The position numbers and the translations under genes are program-made. Shown here in pieces: positions 43,023 to 51,246 of a stretch of 64,000 bases of DNA. Each line of letters opens with the position of its first letter. Position 1 is the stretch's first letter. Source of the DNA: Pseudoalteromonas lipolytica (GTDB taxonomy: Bacteria > Pseudomonadota > Gammaproteobacteria > Enterobacterales > Alteromonadaceae); assembly GCF_001306915.1 (NCBI RefSeq), contig NZ_LJTC01000003.1:124001-188000 (forward strand), in the 5' to 3' direction. Under the pieces are notes generated by a model. The model did not search any database. It was given only the letters and a program-made list of their open reading frames with translations, and was not told the origin of the DNA.

Positions 43023-43928
43023 TTATACTAGTTCGTTAAGAATGGCTTCGCGGTCGGCTTGGTCAAAATAGCTCCAAGCAATAAAACGACTATTTTTTTG
43101 GCCTTGTGCCATTTTTATAACTTTTACTTCTTTCACATCAAGTGTGCTAAGTAGCTTTTTTATATGCGGTAAAGTGTCAGACTTTGAAACAAGCGATGTA
43201 AACCAAATACATTGCTCTGCAAACTCTTGGCTCTCAATGCACATTTTACTGATAAATTCTCGTTCACCGCCTTCACACCAAAGCTCATTTTGGCGGCCAC
43301 CAAAATTAAGCGCTTTTTGTGGTGTTTTGTTTAAGTTTTTCCATTTACGTTCAGTACCTGCATTTGCCTGTTGCTCGCTGGCATGAAACGGTGGGTTGCA
43401 TAAAGTTAGGTGAAAGACATCTTTATTCGATATTACGCCCGTAAACATTTTATTGGCGTTACTTTGCTGCTTAACATTAATTTTCAGGCGGTTAAATTGC
43501 ACAATTTGCTTAGCAATTTTAACAGACAATACATCAATATCTGAGCCTGTGAAGTGCCAGCCATATTCGTGGTTACCCGTAAGCGGGTAAATCACATTTG
43601 CACCCGTGCCTACATCAAGCACTTTTACTTGCTTACCCGTAGGAATATGACCTTGGTTATCGCTTGCTAATAAATCGGCCAAATGATGAATGTAATCCAC
43701 TCTGCCAGGAACTGGCGGGCAAAGGTAGTTGTCGGGTAAATCCCAAAAATCGATTTTATAATGGCTTTTTAATAACGCTTGGTTGAGGGTTTTAACCGCT
43801 AACGCATTGGTGAAATCAATGGTATCAGTGCCCGCTGGCGTTTGTGTTATATAAGGTGTTAGGGCAGGAGTATCTTTGCATAGCAAAGTAAAGTCGTAGC
43901 CATTTAAGTGGCGATTTCGCGGATGCAT
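43023..43928 (-). CDS. rlmF: 23S rRNA (adenine-1618 N6) methyltransferase
   Basis: The 301-residue protein starts 'MHPRNRHLNGYDF' and keeps 'CPPVPGRVDYIHHLADLL', the SAM loop 'VLDVGTGANVIYP', the catalytic 'LCNPPFH' (N-P-P-F type) and 'MAQGQKNSRFIAW', all as in E. coli RlmF. It methylates A1618 of 23S rRNA. The ATG at 43928 is preferred over the frame opening ten codons upstream, because homologues begin with the HPRN segment. It is first in a two-gene unit with ltaE. Confidence 0.95.
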   Translation of the reverse strand: MHPRNRHLNGYDFTLLCKDTPALTPYITQTPAGTDTIDFTNALAVKTLNQALLKSHYKIDFWDLPDNYLCPPVPGRVDYIHHLADLLASDNQGHIPTGKQVKVLDVGTGANVIYPLTGNHEYGWHFTGSDIDVLSVKIAKQIVQFNRLKINVKQQSNANKMFTGVISNKDVFHLTLCNPPFHASEQQANAGTERKWKNLNKTPQKALNFGGRQNELWCEGGEREFISKMCIESQEFAEQCIWFTSLVSKSDTLPHIKKLLSTLDVKEVKVIKMAQGQKNSRFIAWSYFDQADREAILNELV

Positions 43929-44157
43929 TAAGGAAAACCTATCTGTTAGCCATATCAAAGGCTGATTGTACCAAATAAATTTTAAATTTTGGCATCATTT
44001 GTGCTTTCTCTTATGTACAGTCCATTTCAAAGCGCTCAATTGCAGAGAGAAGTTAGTTTTTTATCAATTAACTTTTTCTACTCATAAGTAGTTTAATGAT
44101 TGAGGTGGTTTGTTTTTTCACAATGCAGTGAATACAACTAATCTGGGGAATTATTAT

Positions 44158-45357
44158 ATGAAGTTATCTATTTTAGCAATGTCTTCGCTTTTTGCTTCGC
44201 AAATTGCAATTGCAGACAATTTAATTGCAAACGGCTCATTTGAACTGGATGTCGTAAATTCAACATGGACATTGTTAGATGAAGTTAACGGATGGCAAAG
44301 TGAAGGTGCAAGATTTGAAATTCAAACATCGCGTCTAGGTCTTATTACTGCTCAGCAAGGTAATCAATATGTCGAGCTAGACTCTACTTCTAATTACAGC
44401 ATCTTTCAAACAGTCGCAACTGAGGCTGGAAAAACTTATGAAGTTTCATTTTACTACTCGCCTCGTATTAACGGTAACAATGATACAAATAAAGTTGATG
44501 TGAAGTGGAATGGAACAACAGTACTAAACGTAAATGCGACGCAAAGAGGCTGGCAATCATTTACATTATCTGTAGAAGCAGATTCAAACTCTTCAGAAAT
44601 TCGTTTTAGCGGCGCAGGTGCGAGTGATAGTCTAGGCGGTTTTATTGATAACGTTGTTGTCACTCAAAAGCAGGCTTGTCATTCTGGTATATTTGGTATT
44701 AACAATTTTGGTTCTTCTGAAACGGGTTATGTTTATAAATTTGACCTAGAGACAAATACTTACAGTGTTGTCGCAGGAGCGCAAAATACGGCCTCAAACA
44801 TTGCAAGTTATGATGGCAAACTTTATTTCATGGAACAACTTGATTCGGGCACGAAAGCGTCAAAACTTTGGTCGTTAGATTTAGAAACGGGCGCTCAAGT
44901 TGCGGAGGCTGATGCTACATCTTGGCCAATTTATCGTTCAGCAGTCACGGCAGACGGACAATCTTTACGTGCGACAAGTAAAACCTATATGTATGACTAC
45001 AACTTGCAAACTGGAGAAAAAACAGTACTAGGCAAGATGCGCTATTCAGGAGATTCTTTCTCACATGGTGATGTAGCATATTCTGCTGATAATAATGTAC
45101 TTTACGTATTAACAGGTCAATCACTCTATACCATTGATGATGGTTCGATGGAGTTAACCTTAATTGGTGAACACGGCATTAATTGGGCTTCAGGATTAGC
45201 GATTGCTGATGATGGAACATTGTATGTTTCAGGAAGAAAAGCAGGCGAAAATGCTAAGATTTACAGTGTTAATCCTCAAACGGCTGACTCTAGTTACGTT
45301 ATGGATGCACCAGAGCACATTAATGATTTAACTTTCGTAGATAACTACTGCGAATAG
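44158..45357 (+). CDS. Secreted protein: DUF642/CBM-like domain plus beta-propeller
   Basis: The start at 44158 is set by GGGGA; the signal ends near 'IAIADN'. The N-terminal domain (mature to about residue 180) has 'LIANGSFELD', 'NGWQSEGARFEIQ' and 'YEVSFYYSPR', like DUF642 jelly-roll modules that bind polysaccharide. The rest (about 185-399) repeats short blades ('GYVYKFDLETNTY', 'KLWSLDLETGAQV', 'KIYSVNPQTADSS'), a PQQ/NHL-type propeller. An extracellular carbohydrate-binding role is plausible. Monocistronic, with a strong terminator. Confidence 0.72.
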   Translation: MKLSILAMSSLFASQIAIADNLIANGSFELDVVNSTWTLLDEVNGWQSEGARFEIQTSRLGLITAQQGNQYVELDSTSNYSIFQTVATEAGKTYEVSFYYSPRINGNNDTNKVDVKWNGTTVLNVNATQRGWQSFTLSVEADSNSSEIRFSGAGASDSLGGFIDNVVVTQKQACHSGIFGINNFGSSETGYVYKFDLETNTYSVVAGAQNTASNIASYDGKLYFMEQLDSGTKASKLWSLDLETGAQVAEADATSWPIYRSAVTADGQSLRATSKTYMYDYNLQTGEKTVLGKMRYSGDSFSHGDVAYSADNNVLYVLTGQSLYTIDDGSMELTLIGEHGINWASGLAIADDGTLYVSGRKAGENAKIYSVNPQTADSSYVMDAPEHINDLTFVDNYCE

Positions 45358-45371
45358 GCGGTGTTTATAAA

Positions 45372-45398
45372 AATAGCCAGTGGTTCTGGCTATTTTTA
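45372..45398 (+). terminator. Terminator after the secreted propeller gene
   Basis: Stem AATAGCCAG / CTGGCTATT with a 5-nt loop, followed by TTTATTT. Confidence 0.88.
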
Positions 45399-45633
45399 TT
45401 TAGTCTATTAAACATGGTAAGCAAAATTATTTGTTAACTGATAGGTTGCTTTGCTTAAAGTATGGGCTACTTGAGGTTAAGAGCGAAAGAACGGGTATAT
45501 TGGCCATGATACAAGCAACTAAAATTAGTGTTTAAAAATTTCTACTCAAATTGGGTCACATTGGGTACTACCATAAGACATTTAAAGCTGATAAATTCTA
45601 AGGTATTCAATTAAGGAAAGAATAATAAAAATC

Positions 45634-46092
45634 ATGGTTAAAAAGATACTTAAAGGAATTGGTATAACATTTTTAGTGTTAATTAGCTTATTTGTACTCT
45701 TAGCAATTTGGACTGCGAATAAATCCTCTGCTTACAAAGAAACTGCTATTCCTTACCTAAATTCAGCAATTACAGATATCTCTCAATGGGACCCTCAAAT
45801 TCTCAAAAACTATATGACCCCATCATCAATTGAAAATGCCACAGATGAAGATATTTCTAAAATCATGCGTGCATTCTCAAAGTTGGGCGAATTAAAAGAA
45901 CTAGGTGAATTTGAATTTATAAATGTTAGCTCTAAAGCTGTTACCGGAGGTGGTTCTGGTACTTATGTTACTTATTTAATTCCCGTTTCATACACGAATG
46001 GAGACGCACAAATAACCGTCACGTTAAAAGAAGAAGGTGAGTCATTCTCTATTTATAACTTCAATTTAAATTCGATGGCGCTTATTGATTAA
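45634..46092 (+). CDS. Single-pass membrane protein, unknown function
   Basis: The 152 residues start with one hydrophobic helix (about 8-28), then a soluble domain facing the periplasm. That domain has a helix-rich first half and a strand-rich second half ('GGGSGTYVTYLIPVSY'), reminiscent of NTF2-like folds such as DUF3887/DUF4864. It cannot be assigned. It opens a run of small membrane-associated genes in an AT-richer stretch preceding the cassette region. Confidence 0.6.
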   Translation: MVKKILKGIGITFLVLISLFVLLAIWTANKSSAYKETAIPYLNSAITDISQWDPQILKNYMTPSSIENATDEDISKIMRAFSKLGELKELGEFEFINVSSKAVTGGGSGTYVTYLIPVSYTNGDAQITVTLKEEGESFSIYNFNLNSMALID

Positions 46093-46156
46093 GTTTTATC
46101 AAAAATAGCAAGCGCAACTGTTTGTATTTAAATAGTTTATTTTCAAAGGAATGTTT

Positions 46157-46324
46157 ATGTCTAAAATTAAAAAAATAGTGATAGCTGTAGTAATTGTGCT
46201 AAGCCTTGGCGCAATTGCTAAACAATACAATGAGCACAATCACACAGAGATGGCAATTAAAGAGTGTGGCAATAAAGACAACATCGCTAAAGTCGACTCT
46301 AAAGGTTTTGAGTGTAAAGACTAA
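46157..46324 (+). CDS. Small exported or membrane-anchored peptide (55 residues)
   Basis: An ATG seven bases after AAAGGA opens a 55-codon frame: a basic start, a hydrophobic helix (about residues 7-21), and a mature part of about 33 residues with two Cys ('KECGNKD' and 'GFECKD') that could form a disulfide. It is below usual length cut-offs, but the ribosome site, signal architecture and position 64 bp after the preceding gene support it. No family is recognised. Confidence 0.6.
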   Translation: MSKIKKIVIAVVIVLSLGAIAKQYNEHNHTEMAIKECGNKDNIAKVDSKGFECKD

Positions 46325-46440
46325 TAGAGATTAGTAAACATATACTTCACCTGAAATTATCATACTTGGTTTAAACAGCAACCTAACCACTCAACAGTAA
46401 AATAATCATGCAGGGCTTTTAATAACATAAAGGGAAAGAA

Positions 46441-46905
46441 TTGAAAAAAGAACAAAGCAAGGAAAGTGGTATCTTATATGCTGTATTTACAACCGTTTTA
46501 TTGTACTTCCTTTTTAAAATTACGTTAATTTTTTCTATGCAGTTAAATTGGCATTCAACCTGTCTAAGCTCACTTTGGGATAATGCCAACTCTGTAGTGA
46601 CACCTTTTTTAGGGTTTTCCATTGTTGCTGTACTAAGTTGTATCTGGTTTTTTTATTGCGCCATAAAATACAAACAAAAAGCAGGTAAAGCGGTATATCT
46701 TTTATTAGGCGTAGGAGCTGTGTTCTATTATTTTTGGTTTAGAGGCTTTTACGGTTTTTGGCAGTTATTGAACTACGAGCAAAAAGAAATCACAGTACAA
46801 GAGTTTTATGAAAAAACAGGTGGTACAGATAGACTCACTTCGTTGTTTGGTAACCGCCTCAGGCATCATGAATTGTGTAAGTCACTACATGACAAGATTA
46901 ATTAA
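46441..46905 (+). CDS. Membrane protein with three helices, unknown function
   Basis: The 154 residues start with TTG at 46441 (AAGGGAAAGA upstream). Three hydrophobic helices follow at about 12-32, 54-75 and 84-104. The cytoplasmic tail ends 'LRHHELCKSLHDKIN'. No homologue comes to mind. It closes the group of small membrane-associated genes before the cassette-like region. Confidence 0.6.
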   Translation: MKKEQSKESGILYAVFTTVLLYFLFKITLIFSMQLNWHSTCLSSLWDNANSVVTPFLGFSIVAVLSCIWFFYCAIKYKQKAGKAVYLLLGVGAVFYYFWFRGFYGFWQLLNYEQKEITVQEFYEKTGGTDRLTSLFGNRLRHHELCKSLHDKIN

Positions 46906-47174
46906 AATACAGATGAGACGTTTTGTGAGGTACCAATATCGGTTGCTGTAAAAATACACAGCATAGTTATTTCGCTCCCATATTCAAGAAAATTAGCGAC
47001 GAGCGCATTTTCTTTTTCTGAATACCTTTAGGATTAATTAAAAATACGATTTGGCAATGCTTTTCGTTATTTGTTACTAATAGATTGATTAATACCTGAG
47101 CGTGACATTGGCAGAAAGATTCGTGACGCGCGCACTATTAAATTGTTATGGGCACTGAGCAAGGAGTGTGCAAG

Positions 47175-48029
47175 ATGGAAAGAGGTGTAATAGCGTCTCC
47201 AGGCATCATAAATAGGTTACCCAAAGGTTTTCAAATGGAGCGTAGTCTTTCGATTGATGAACTACGTTATTATATTCTTTATTGGGATAAAGTTGTCATT
47301 CCCGGAAATAATCTTGTTTATATTGGTTTGCCTGAAGAAGAACAATTAATTAAATCAGGTGCTGTTGAGCGACCTAGTGTTGGGTTTACAGGTCGATTTG
47401 AGGGCGACCAAGTTACAAACGCCATTTTGTCTTGCCAGAGTGTTGTAGCACAAGAATTAGTCAAAGATAAAACTACAGACTGGGTTATTCACCAGCTAGG
47501 GGGAGAATGCCAATTCCCTTATGGATTCAATCAAAGAAGAAATATTATTCGTGTGGATCTTGCTTCCTCATTACCTGTCCCAACTGGTGATGTAGATATA
47601 TATGAACTTTTAGAGTTTAAAGAAAAGCGTAAAGATGAGCTTTATTTTCTTCATGCACACTTAGATGATTTATATGAGCAAGTTTTAAGTTCGGCTGATC
47701 AAGATTTAGCATCCAAAAGAGCAATTTCAGATTTAGCGAAATCAATAGCTGATTTGGATTATGTAACCAATGAGCACTTTGATAAAACTGGAAAGTTTGA
47801 TTTATCAGCAGAACTGAATTTAAGTGGTAAAGATATTTCTGTTGGTGCAGCATCTGGAGCATTAATAGATTTCTTTGCAACAGGTATGACATTACCAATT
47901 GCGACTATAGCAGGTGCTTTAATTTCAACAATTAAAGTGCAATCTAAGGCCACAAATACTTTTCAACCTGCAAGTAAAAATTCAAAACTTGCTTTTTTAG
48001 CAAATGCGAAAAGAGAAGTGTTGGTGTAA
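47175..48029 (+). CDS. DUF6236-like protein, first gene of cassette-like array
   Basis: The 284 residues start at ATG 47175, eight bases after AAGGAG. 'RGVIASPGI' at the start, 'LRYYILYWDKVVIPGNN' and the Gly/Ala-rich helix 'VGAASGALIDFF' near residue 237 resemble DUF6236 proteins, which are scattered in accessory DNA and gene cassettes. No catalytic motif is visible; the C-terminal part has one hydrophobic hairpin. An attC-like site follows directly, so it is probably a mobile cassette gene of unknown role. Confidence 0.6.
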   Translation: MERGVIASPGIINRLPKGFQMERSLSIDELRYYILYWDKVVIPGNNLVYIGLPEEEQLIKSGAVERPSVGFTGRFEGDQVTNAILSCQSVVAQELVKDKTTDWVIHQLGGECQFPYGFNQRRNIIRVDLASSLPVPTGDVDIYELLEFKEKRKDELYFLHAHLDDLYEQVLSSADQDLASKRAISDLAKSIADLDYVTNEHFDKTGKFDLSAELNLSGKDISVGAASGALIDFFATGMTLPIATIAGALISTIKVQSKATNTFQPASKNSKLAFLANAKREVLV

Positions 48030-48039
48030 TGTGCACATA

Positions 48040-48135
48040 ACATGTGCCTAAACCAAGGGACGCAAAAGAGCAGGCTTGCGCTCCTTCATCGCTAATTTTA
48101 CCCTGCAATTTTACGCCGCTAAGGGGGCGTTGGTA
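48040..48135 (+). repeat. attC-like recombination site 1
   Basis: After the DUF6236-like stop come ATAAC, GGGACGCAAAAG, CGCTAATTTTA, CAATTTTACGCC and GGGCGTTGG in the order seen in attC sites of Vibrio/Shewanella/Pseudoalteromonas chromosomal integrons. The GTT boundary lies just before the next gene. Pairing of the arms is imperfect. Confidence 0.5.
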
Positions 48136-48152
48136 TTTTCTGGAGTGTGGTG

Positions 48153-48626
48153 ATGTTAAATCAAATTGAACAATGGATTGATCAAAAAAATATTGAATTC
48201 AAAGAGCAAAGGGTTTGTTGCTCTCAATTTTTTGACGATTTTGAAGGTTTTTACTCTTTGTCATTTTTAAAGCAAGCGTACTTTGTAGTCGTAGATAAGA
48301 TTCCAAAACCAAATTTTCCCAAATTACGACAAATGGGGTTGGGAGATTTTATAGATATGGAAGTCGATGGCATCACATATAAAGACACTTATTATGTCCT
48401 TCCACACATAGCTTCAAATTTACGTATACATTTTCATGAACTAGTTCATGTAGCGCAATGGAACTATTTAGGAGCTGTTCCTTTTATGGAACGTTACATT
48501 AGTGAAATCCAAACATTAGGTTACGAGGGCGCACCCTTAGAAAAAATGGCATACGCCTTCGAACATCACTTCAGCAATGGTGGCGAGAAGATCGATGTAC
48601 CTAGCTATGTAGCAGAAAAAATATAA
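48153..48626 (+). CDS. HExxH zincin-like protein in cassette-like array
   Basis: The 157 residues contain HFHELVHVAQW (about residue 92 on), a HExxH zinc-metallopeptidase motif followed by a possible third ligand in 'YISEIQTLGYEG' (Glu). Size and motif resemble minimal zincin-like domain proteins; no signal peptide is seen, so it should be cytoplasmic. The start at ATG 48153 has GGAG seven bases upstream; two GTG codons precede it in frame. Its stop codon lies in the first arm of attC-like site 2, as is usual for cassette genes. Target unknown. Confidence 0.65.
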   Translation: MLNQIEQWIDQKNIEFKEQRVCCSQFFDDFEGFYSLSFLKQAYFVVVDKIPKPNFPKLRQMGLGDFIDMEVDGITYKDTYYVLPHIASNLRIHFHELVHVAQWNYLGAVPFMERYISEIQTLGYEGAPLEKMAYAFEHHFSNGGEKIDVPSYVAEKI

Positions 48627-48722
48627 CAAGCCATTGCAGTGCGGGATTTTTAACAGTTTGCTTTCCATACAGCGTTCGTTATTTTAGCCAACTATTAATA
48701 GTCCCTGAATGGTTCGTTAGGC
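48621..48722 (+). repeat. attC-like recombination site 2
   Basis: The 102 bp begin ATATAAC at the HExxH-gene stop and end GTTAGGC, a perfect R' core (GTTRRRY). The outer arms pair imperfectly: TAACAAGCCATTGCAG with the complement of CTGAATGGTTCGTTA, with extra bases on one side, and GGGA with TCCC inside. This is the R''/L'' and L'/R' layout expected for integron attC. Confidence 0.65.
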
Positions 48723-48770
48723 TGAATCGTTCTCGCCAAAGTAGGATATAATTTGAATATTTAAGATGAA

Positions 48771-49199
48771 ATGAATATTTACTATGAGACTTTGAACGAA
48801 AGACCTGATATTGATTGGTTTCTTCAAGGTCACGTGGTGATTGAGTACATGCTTTGAAAGCGTCTAGAAGTATCAAACCCAAGTCTTGGCTATGAATTAC
48901 GGAAAAGTAGTTTTCATCGCATACTTAATGCAGCATATATCAATGGGATTATTCATTTAAAATCAAAAGAGGTTATTGAACAAATCAATAAAATTAGAAA
49001 TAAATATGCACACGAGCTTACTTTTAGACCCACGCTAGCAGACTGGTTTCATTTATGGGAATCAGCGCAAGCAGCATTTTCTGATATGACGGATGGTATT
49101 GAGCAAGGATTAGAGGAGCTGCGCAGTATAAATAAGCTGGAAGATGCAGATAAATTCCATCTTAATGAGCTTTTTGTTCAAATTTGCCACGATATATAA
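48771..49199 (+). pseudogene. HEPN-like gene interrupted by an in-frame TGA
   Basis: The frame 48771-49199 is open for 142 codons except for a TGA at 48855-48857 (codon 29). Before it is 'NERPDIDWFLQGHVVIEYML', after it 'KRLEVSNPSLGYEL'. The downstream part has 'INKIRNKYAHELTFRP', with R-x4-H as in HEPN/DUF4145-type proteins. The reading frame is otherwise intact, so this is a recent nonsense mutation, a sequencing error, or readthrough. It is bounded by a GTTAGGC core on the left and GCCTAAC on the right, as an integron cassette would be. Confidence 0.65.
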
Positions 49200-49203
49200 T
49201 TTA

Positions 49204-49262
49204 GCCTAACAAGGCCGTTAATAAAGGACCAAAAGCTTGGCTTAGCTCATTCTTTGCACTTA
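49204..49262 (+). repeat. attC-like site 3, left part only
   Basis: Four bases after the HEPN-like stop is GCCTAAC, a perfect R'' core (RYYYAAC), followed by AAGGCCGTTAATAAAGGACC and AAAAGCTTGG in the usual attC order. I do not find the matching right arm ending in GTTAGGC, so the site appears truncated. Another ATAAC...GGAACTG...CAGTCC arrangement at about 49284-49405 may be a decayed fourth site. Confidence 0.45.
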
Positions 49263-49527
49263 ATGAGAGCGAATAATCAAACACATAACAAAGATATGCA
49301 CCGGAACTGCTGTCCTTCGTAGCAATTTATACGCAACGCTGCCGCTTCGTTAATATAAATTACAGCTTCAGTCCGCTGTTCAGTGATAACAGTGTTACCA
49401 AGGCCTTTCTTTTATACAGAGCCGACCTTCGGTTCTAAGTCATAAATGTACAGCGATGGGTTATAAATATAACAGCCCTAAAAACTAGTTAGCATAAATG
49501 CTCTAAAGATCTATTCTTCAGAGGTAG

Positions 49528-49731
49528 CTAAACAATGAGGTTCCTTCTTGAGCGTTTTGTTACGGAACGACCTTTATCAATACCTTTGTGCGCACAAGTT
49601 GCCTCTCTACATTCTTGGTAATAGACCAAAGGATATTTGCTTGATGTTCTTAACGGAAAATAATTCGTAATGATTTGTATATTCGGATGAGATAATAAGT
49701 TCGAATTAAAGAAGGCTTCGGTATGTGTATT
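49528..49731 (-). pseudogene. Possible C-terminal remnant of a GIY-YIG-like nuclease gene
   Basis: A 67-codon open stretch without a start ends '...SSKYPLVYYQECREA' and then 'GIDKGRSVTKRSRRNLIV'. The LVYY-x-E-x-x-x-REA followed by a basic KG-RS-K-LI tail resembles the C-terminal half of GIY-YIG (UPF0213) proteins. The catalytic GIY-YIG strand itself is absent. This is a weak identification. Confidence 0.3.
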
Positions 49732-49940
49732 TTAAATCCAGAAACTTTCTCATTCTGTATGCTTTGAATATATAGGCCTAAAGTACATTTTGATTTTTCG
49801 GTTCAATGCTCCATTGTTCCATAATATTGATGAAGGTCTTAAAGCCTACTAGAGAAAGTTTTCCGTAAGAAATAATAGTTCCTGGTTAGTAAAGGAAATA
49901 CCAAGCCTTGATAGCTTAAAGATATTAATAAACCTAAATT

Positions 49941-49991
49941 ATGCCTAATAAAGTAAGCAATAACTCATATATTGCCTACTTTATTATGCAT
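49941..49991. terminator. Long hairpin 3' of the outer-membrane gene remnant
   Basis: Nested arms of 4, 10 and 6 bp separated by single mismatches (TAATAAAGTA / TACTTTATTA and GCAATA / TATTGC) form a stem of about 20 bp. It lies nine bp after the remnant's stop on the minus strand and was probably its terminator. Confidence 0.55.
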
Positions 49992-49999
49992 CATGGTTG

Positions 50000-50212
50000 C
50001 TAGAACTTATAACTGAAGCCTACGGAAAATGTTTGTTGGTTAGGCATGCCCTCGGGTTTTGTTTCGGTGTTCCCTACATAAAATTTTGTCCCTTTATCTA
50101 TAAAGACTTCAGCACCATTTCATAGCTTTTCGTTAGTGATCATTTAGCCAAAGGCTCGTGCAAGTCGAACTTCTAACTTCAATGAATAATGGCTCTGCAT
50201 TGGTGTTACTAT
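50000..50212 (-). pseudogene. 3' remnant of an outer-membrane beta-barrel protein gene
   Basis: On the minus strand one frame reads 'HYSLKLEVRLARAFG', stop, 'MITNEKL', stop, then 'NGAEVFIDKGTKFYVG' and 'QTFSVGFSYKF' and a final TAG. Amphipathic strands and a terminal Phe are typical of the last strands of an outer-membrane barrel. Two internal stops and no upstream coding sequence show that it is a decayed fragment. Confidence 0.55.
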
Positions 50213-50343
50213 TTAATCAAAATCTAATCGTGCCTGAGATTCTCATTTTGAGTGGCAATCGCCAAAATCACTCTTGCTTTGCTGTATAGACTGGCGTAAC
50301 TTGATACTGGTACGATGAGTCTATAAGAATAAAAAGGTCAAAC

Positions 50344-51246
50344 GTGACGATTAAACAAGAATCGGTGTTTATTAAACTCGCCGAAAGCCAAACTTTACAT
50401 TTACGCCGTATCAGTAAGACTGATGTGAAAGGCCCTGCGGTGTTTTTTATGCATGGTGCCGTTGAAAATGGCAAAATCTTTTACACCCACAGCAATAAAG
50501 GTTTAGCACCATTTTTAGCTGAGCATGGCTATGTTTGCTATGTGGCTGATTTGCGTGGTCGTGGTGAGAGTAAACCTGCGATTTCAAAGCATGCAAAGTA
50601 TGGTCAAACCGAGGCTATTTTAGAAGATATCCCCGCATTTCTAGATAAAATTAAACAGCTTGAAGGCGAGCCCGCTCGTTATTGGGTGGCGCACTCATGG
50701 GGTGGGGTGTTAATGAACAGTGTGTTTGCCCGTTTTCCTGAGTTGATTGATGATGTGAAAGCCTGCGGCTATTTTGGTTCTAAACGGTCTTTGTATAACC
50801 ATCACCCAAGCAAGTATATTCAAGGTAATTTAATTTGGTATGGGTTGGCGCCCTTAGTTGCCCGTAAGCATGGCTTTGTGCCGGCTAAAAAGCTGAAATG
50901 GGGCAGTGATGATGAAACCCGTAAGTCACATTATCAAAGTATGCAGTGGGCTAAGCGTAAACCTTGGGTCGATACTGACGATGGCTTTGATTACGCCAAC
51001 GCATTAGCTGATAAGGCACTGCCGCCCATTATGCATGTGGCGGGTGTTAAAGATAAAGCCCTATGCCAGCCGATTGATATTGAAAAATTTATGGAAGAGT
51101 CAGGCATCGGCAAGCAAACGATGACCATTTATGGCCGTAAGTTTGGCCATAAGGTCGATTATGATCACATTAATATGCTCACTCACCCACAGGCGCGTTT
51201 TGATCAGTTTGTTGACTTGTTGAACTGGTTTGAGACTCACGCATAA
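50344..51246 (+). CDS. Alpha/beta-hydrolase
   Basis: The 300 residues have the oxyanion segment 'FFMHGAVENGKIF', the 'DLRGRGES' strand and the nucleophile elbow 'VAHSWGG' (Ser about residue 119). A C-terminal 'FGHKVDYDHINML' offers the His. It resembles lipase/esterase-like hydrolases acting on small or lipid esters; the substrate is unknown. No signal peptide. The start is GTG at 50344 with AAGG seven bases upstream. The 3' end overlaps the sulfotransferase gene by 68 bases, tail to tail. Confidence 0.85.
   Translation: MTIKQESVFIKLAESQTLHLRRISKTDVKGPAVFFMHGAVENGKIFYTHSNKGLAPFLAEHGYVCYVADLRGRGESKPAISKHAKYGQTEAILEDIPAFLDKIKQLEGEPARYWVAHSWGGVLMNSVFARFPELIDDVKACGYFGSKRSLYNHHPSKYIQGNLIWYGLAPLVARKHGFVPAKKLKWGSDDETRKSHYQSMQWAKRKPWVDTDDGFDYANALADKALPPIMHVAGVKDKALCQPIDIEKFMEESGIGKQTMTIYGRKFGHKVDYDHINMLTHPQARFDQFVDLLNWFETHA

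Larger units (their letters stand above)
49263..50343. other. 1.1-kb gene-free region of decayed DNA
   Basis: No intact gene is present. It holds two gene remnants on the minus strand (49528-49731 and 50000-50212), one long hairpin (49941-49991) and possible attC debris (49284-49405). The rest shows nothing I can name. Its stop-codon density and lack of ribosome sites suggest accumulated decay after insertion or deletion. Confidence 0.6.

Noticed and set aside
46906..47174. Integron attI site or integrase remnant before the first cassette-like gene
   Set aside because: A GTTA lies just upstream of the gene but no attI-like array of binding sites or integrase-like reading frame is visible.
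48679..48882. A 67-codon minus-strand frame over the start of the HEPN-like gene
   Set aside because: It is a shadow of the plus-strand coding frame and crosses the attC-like core, with no ribosome site.
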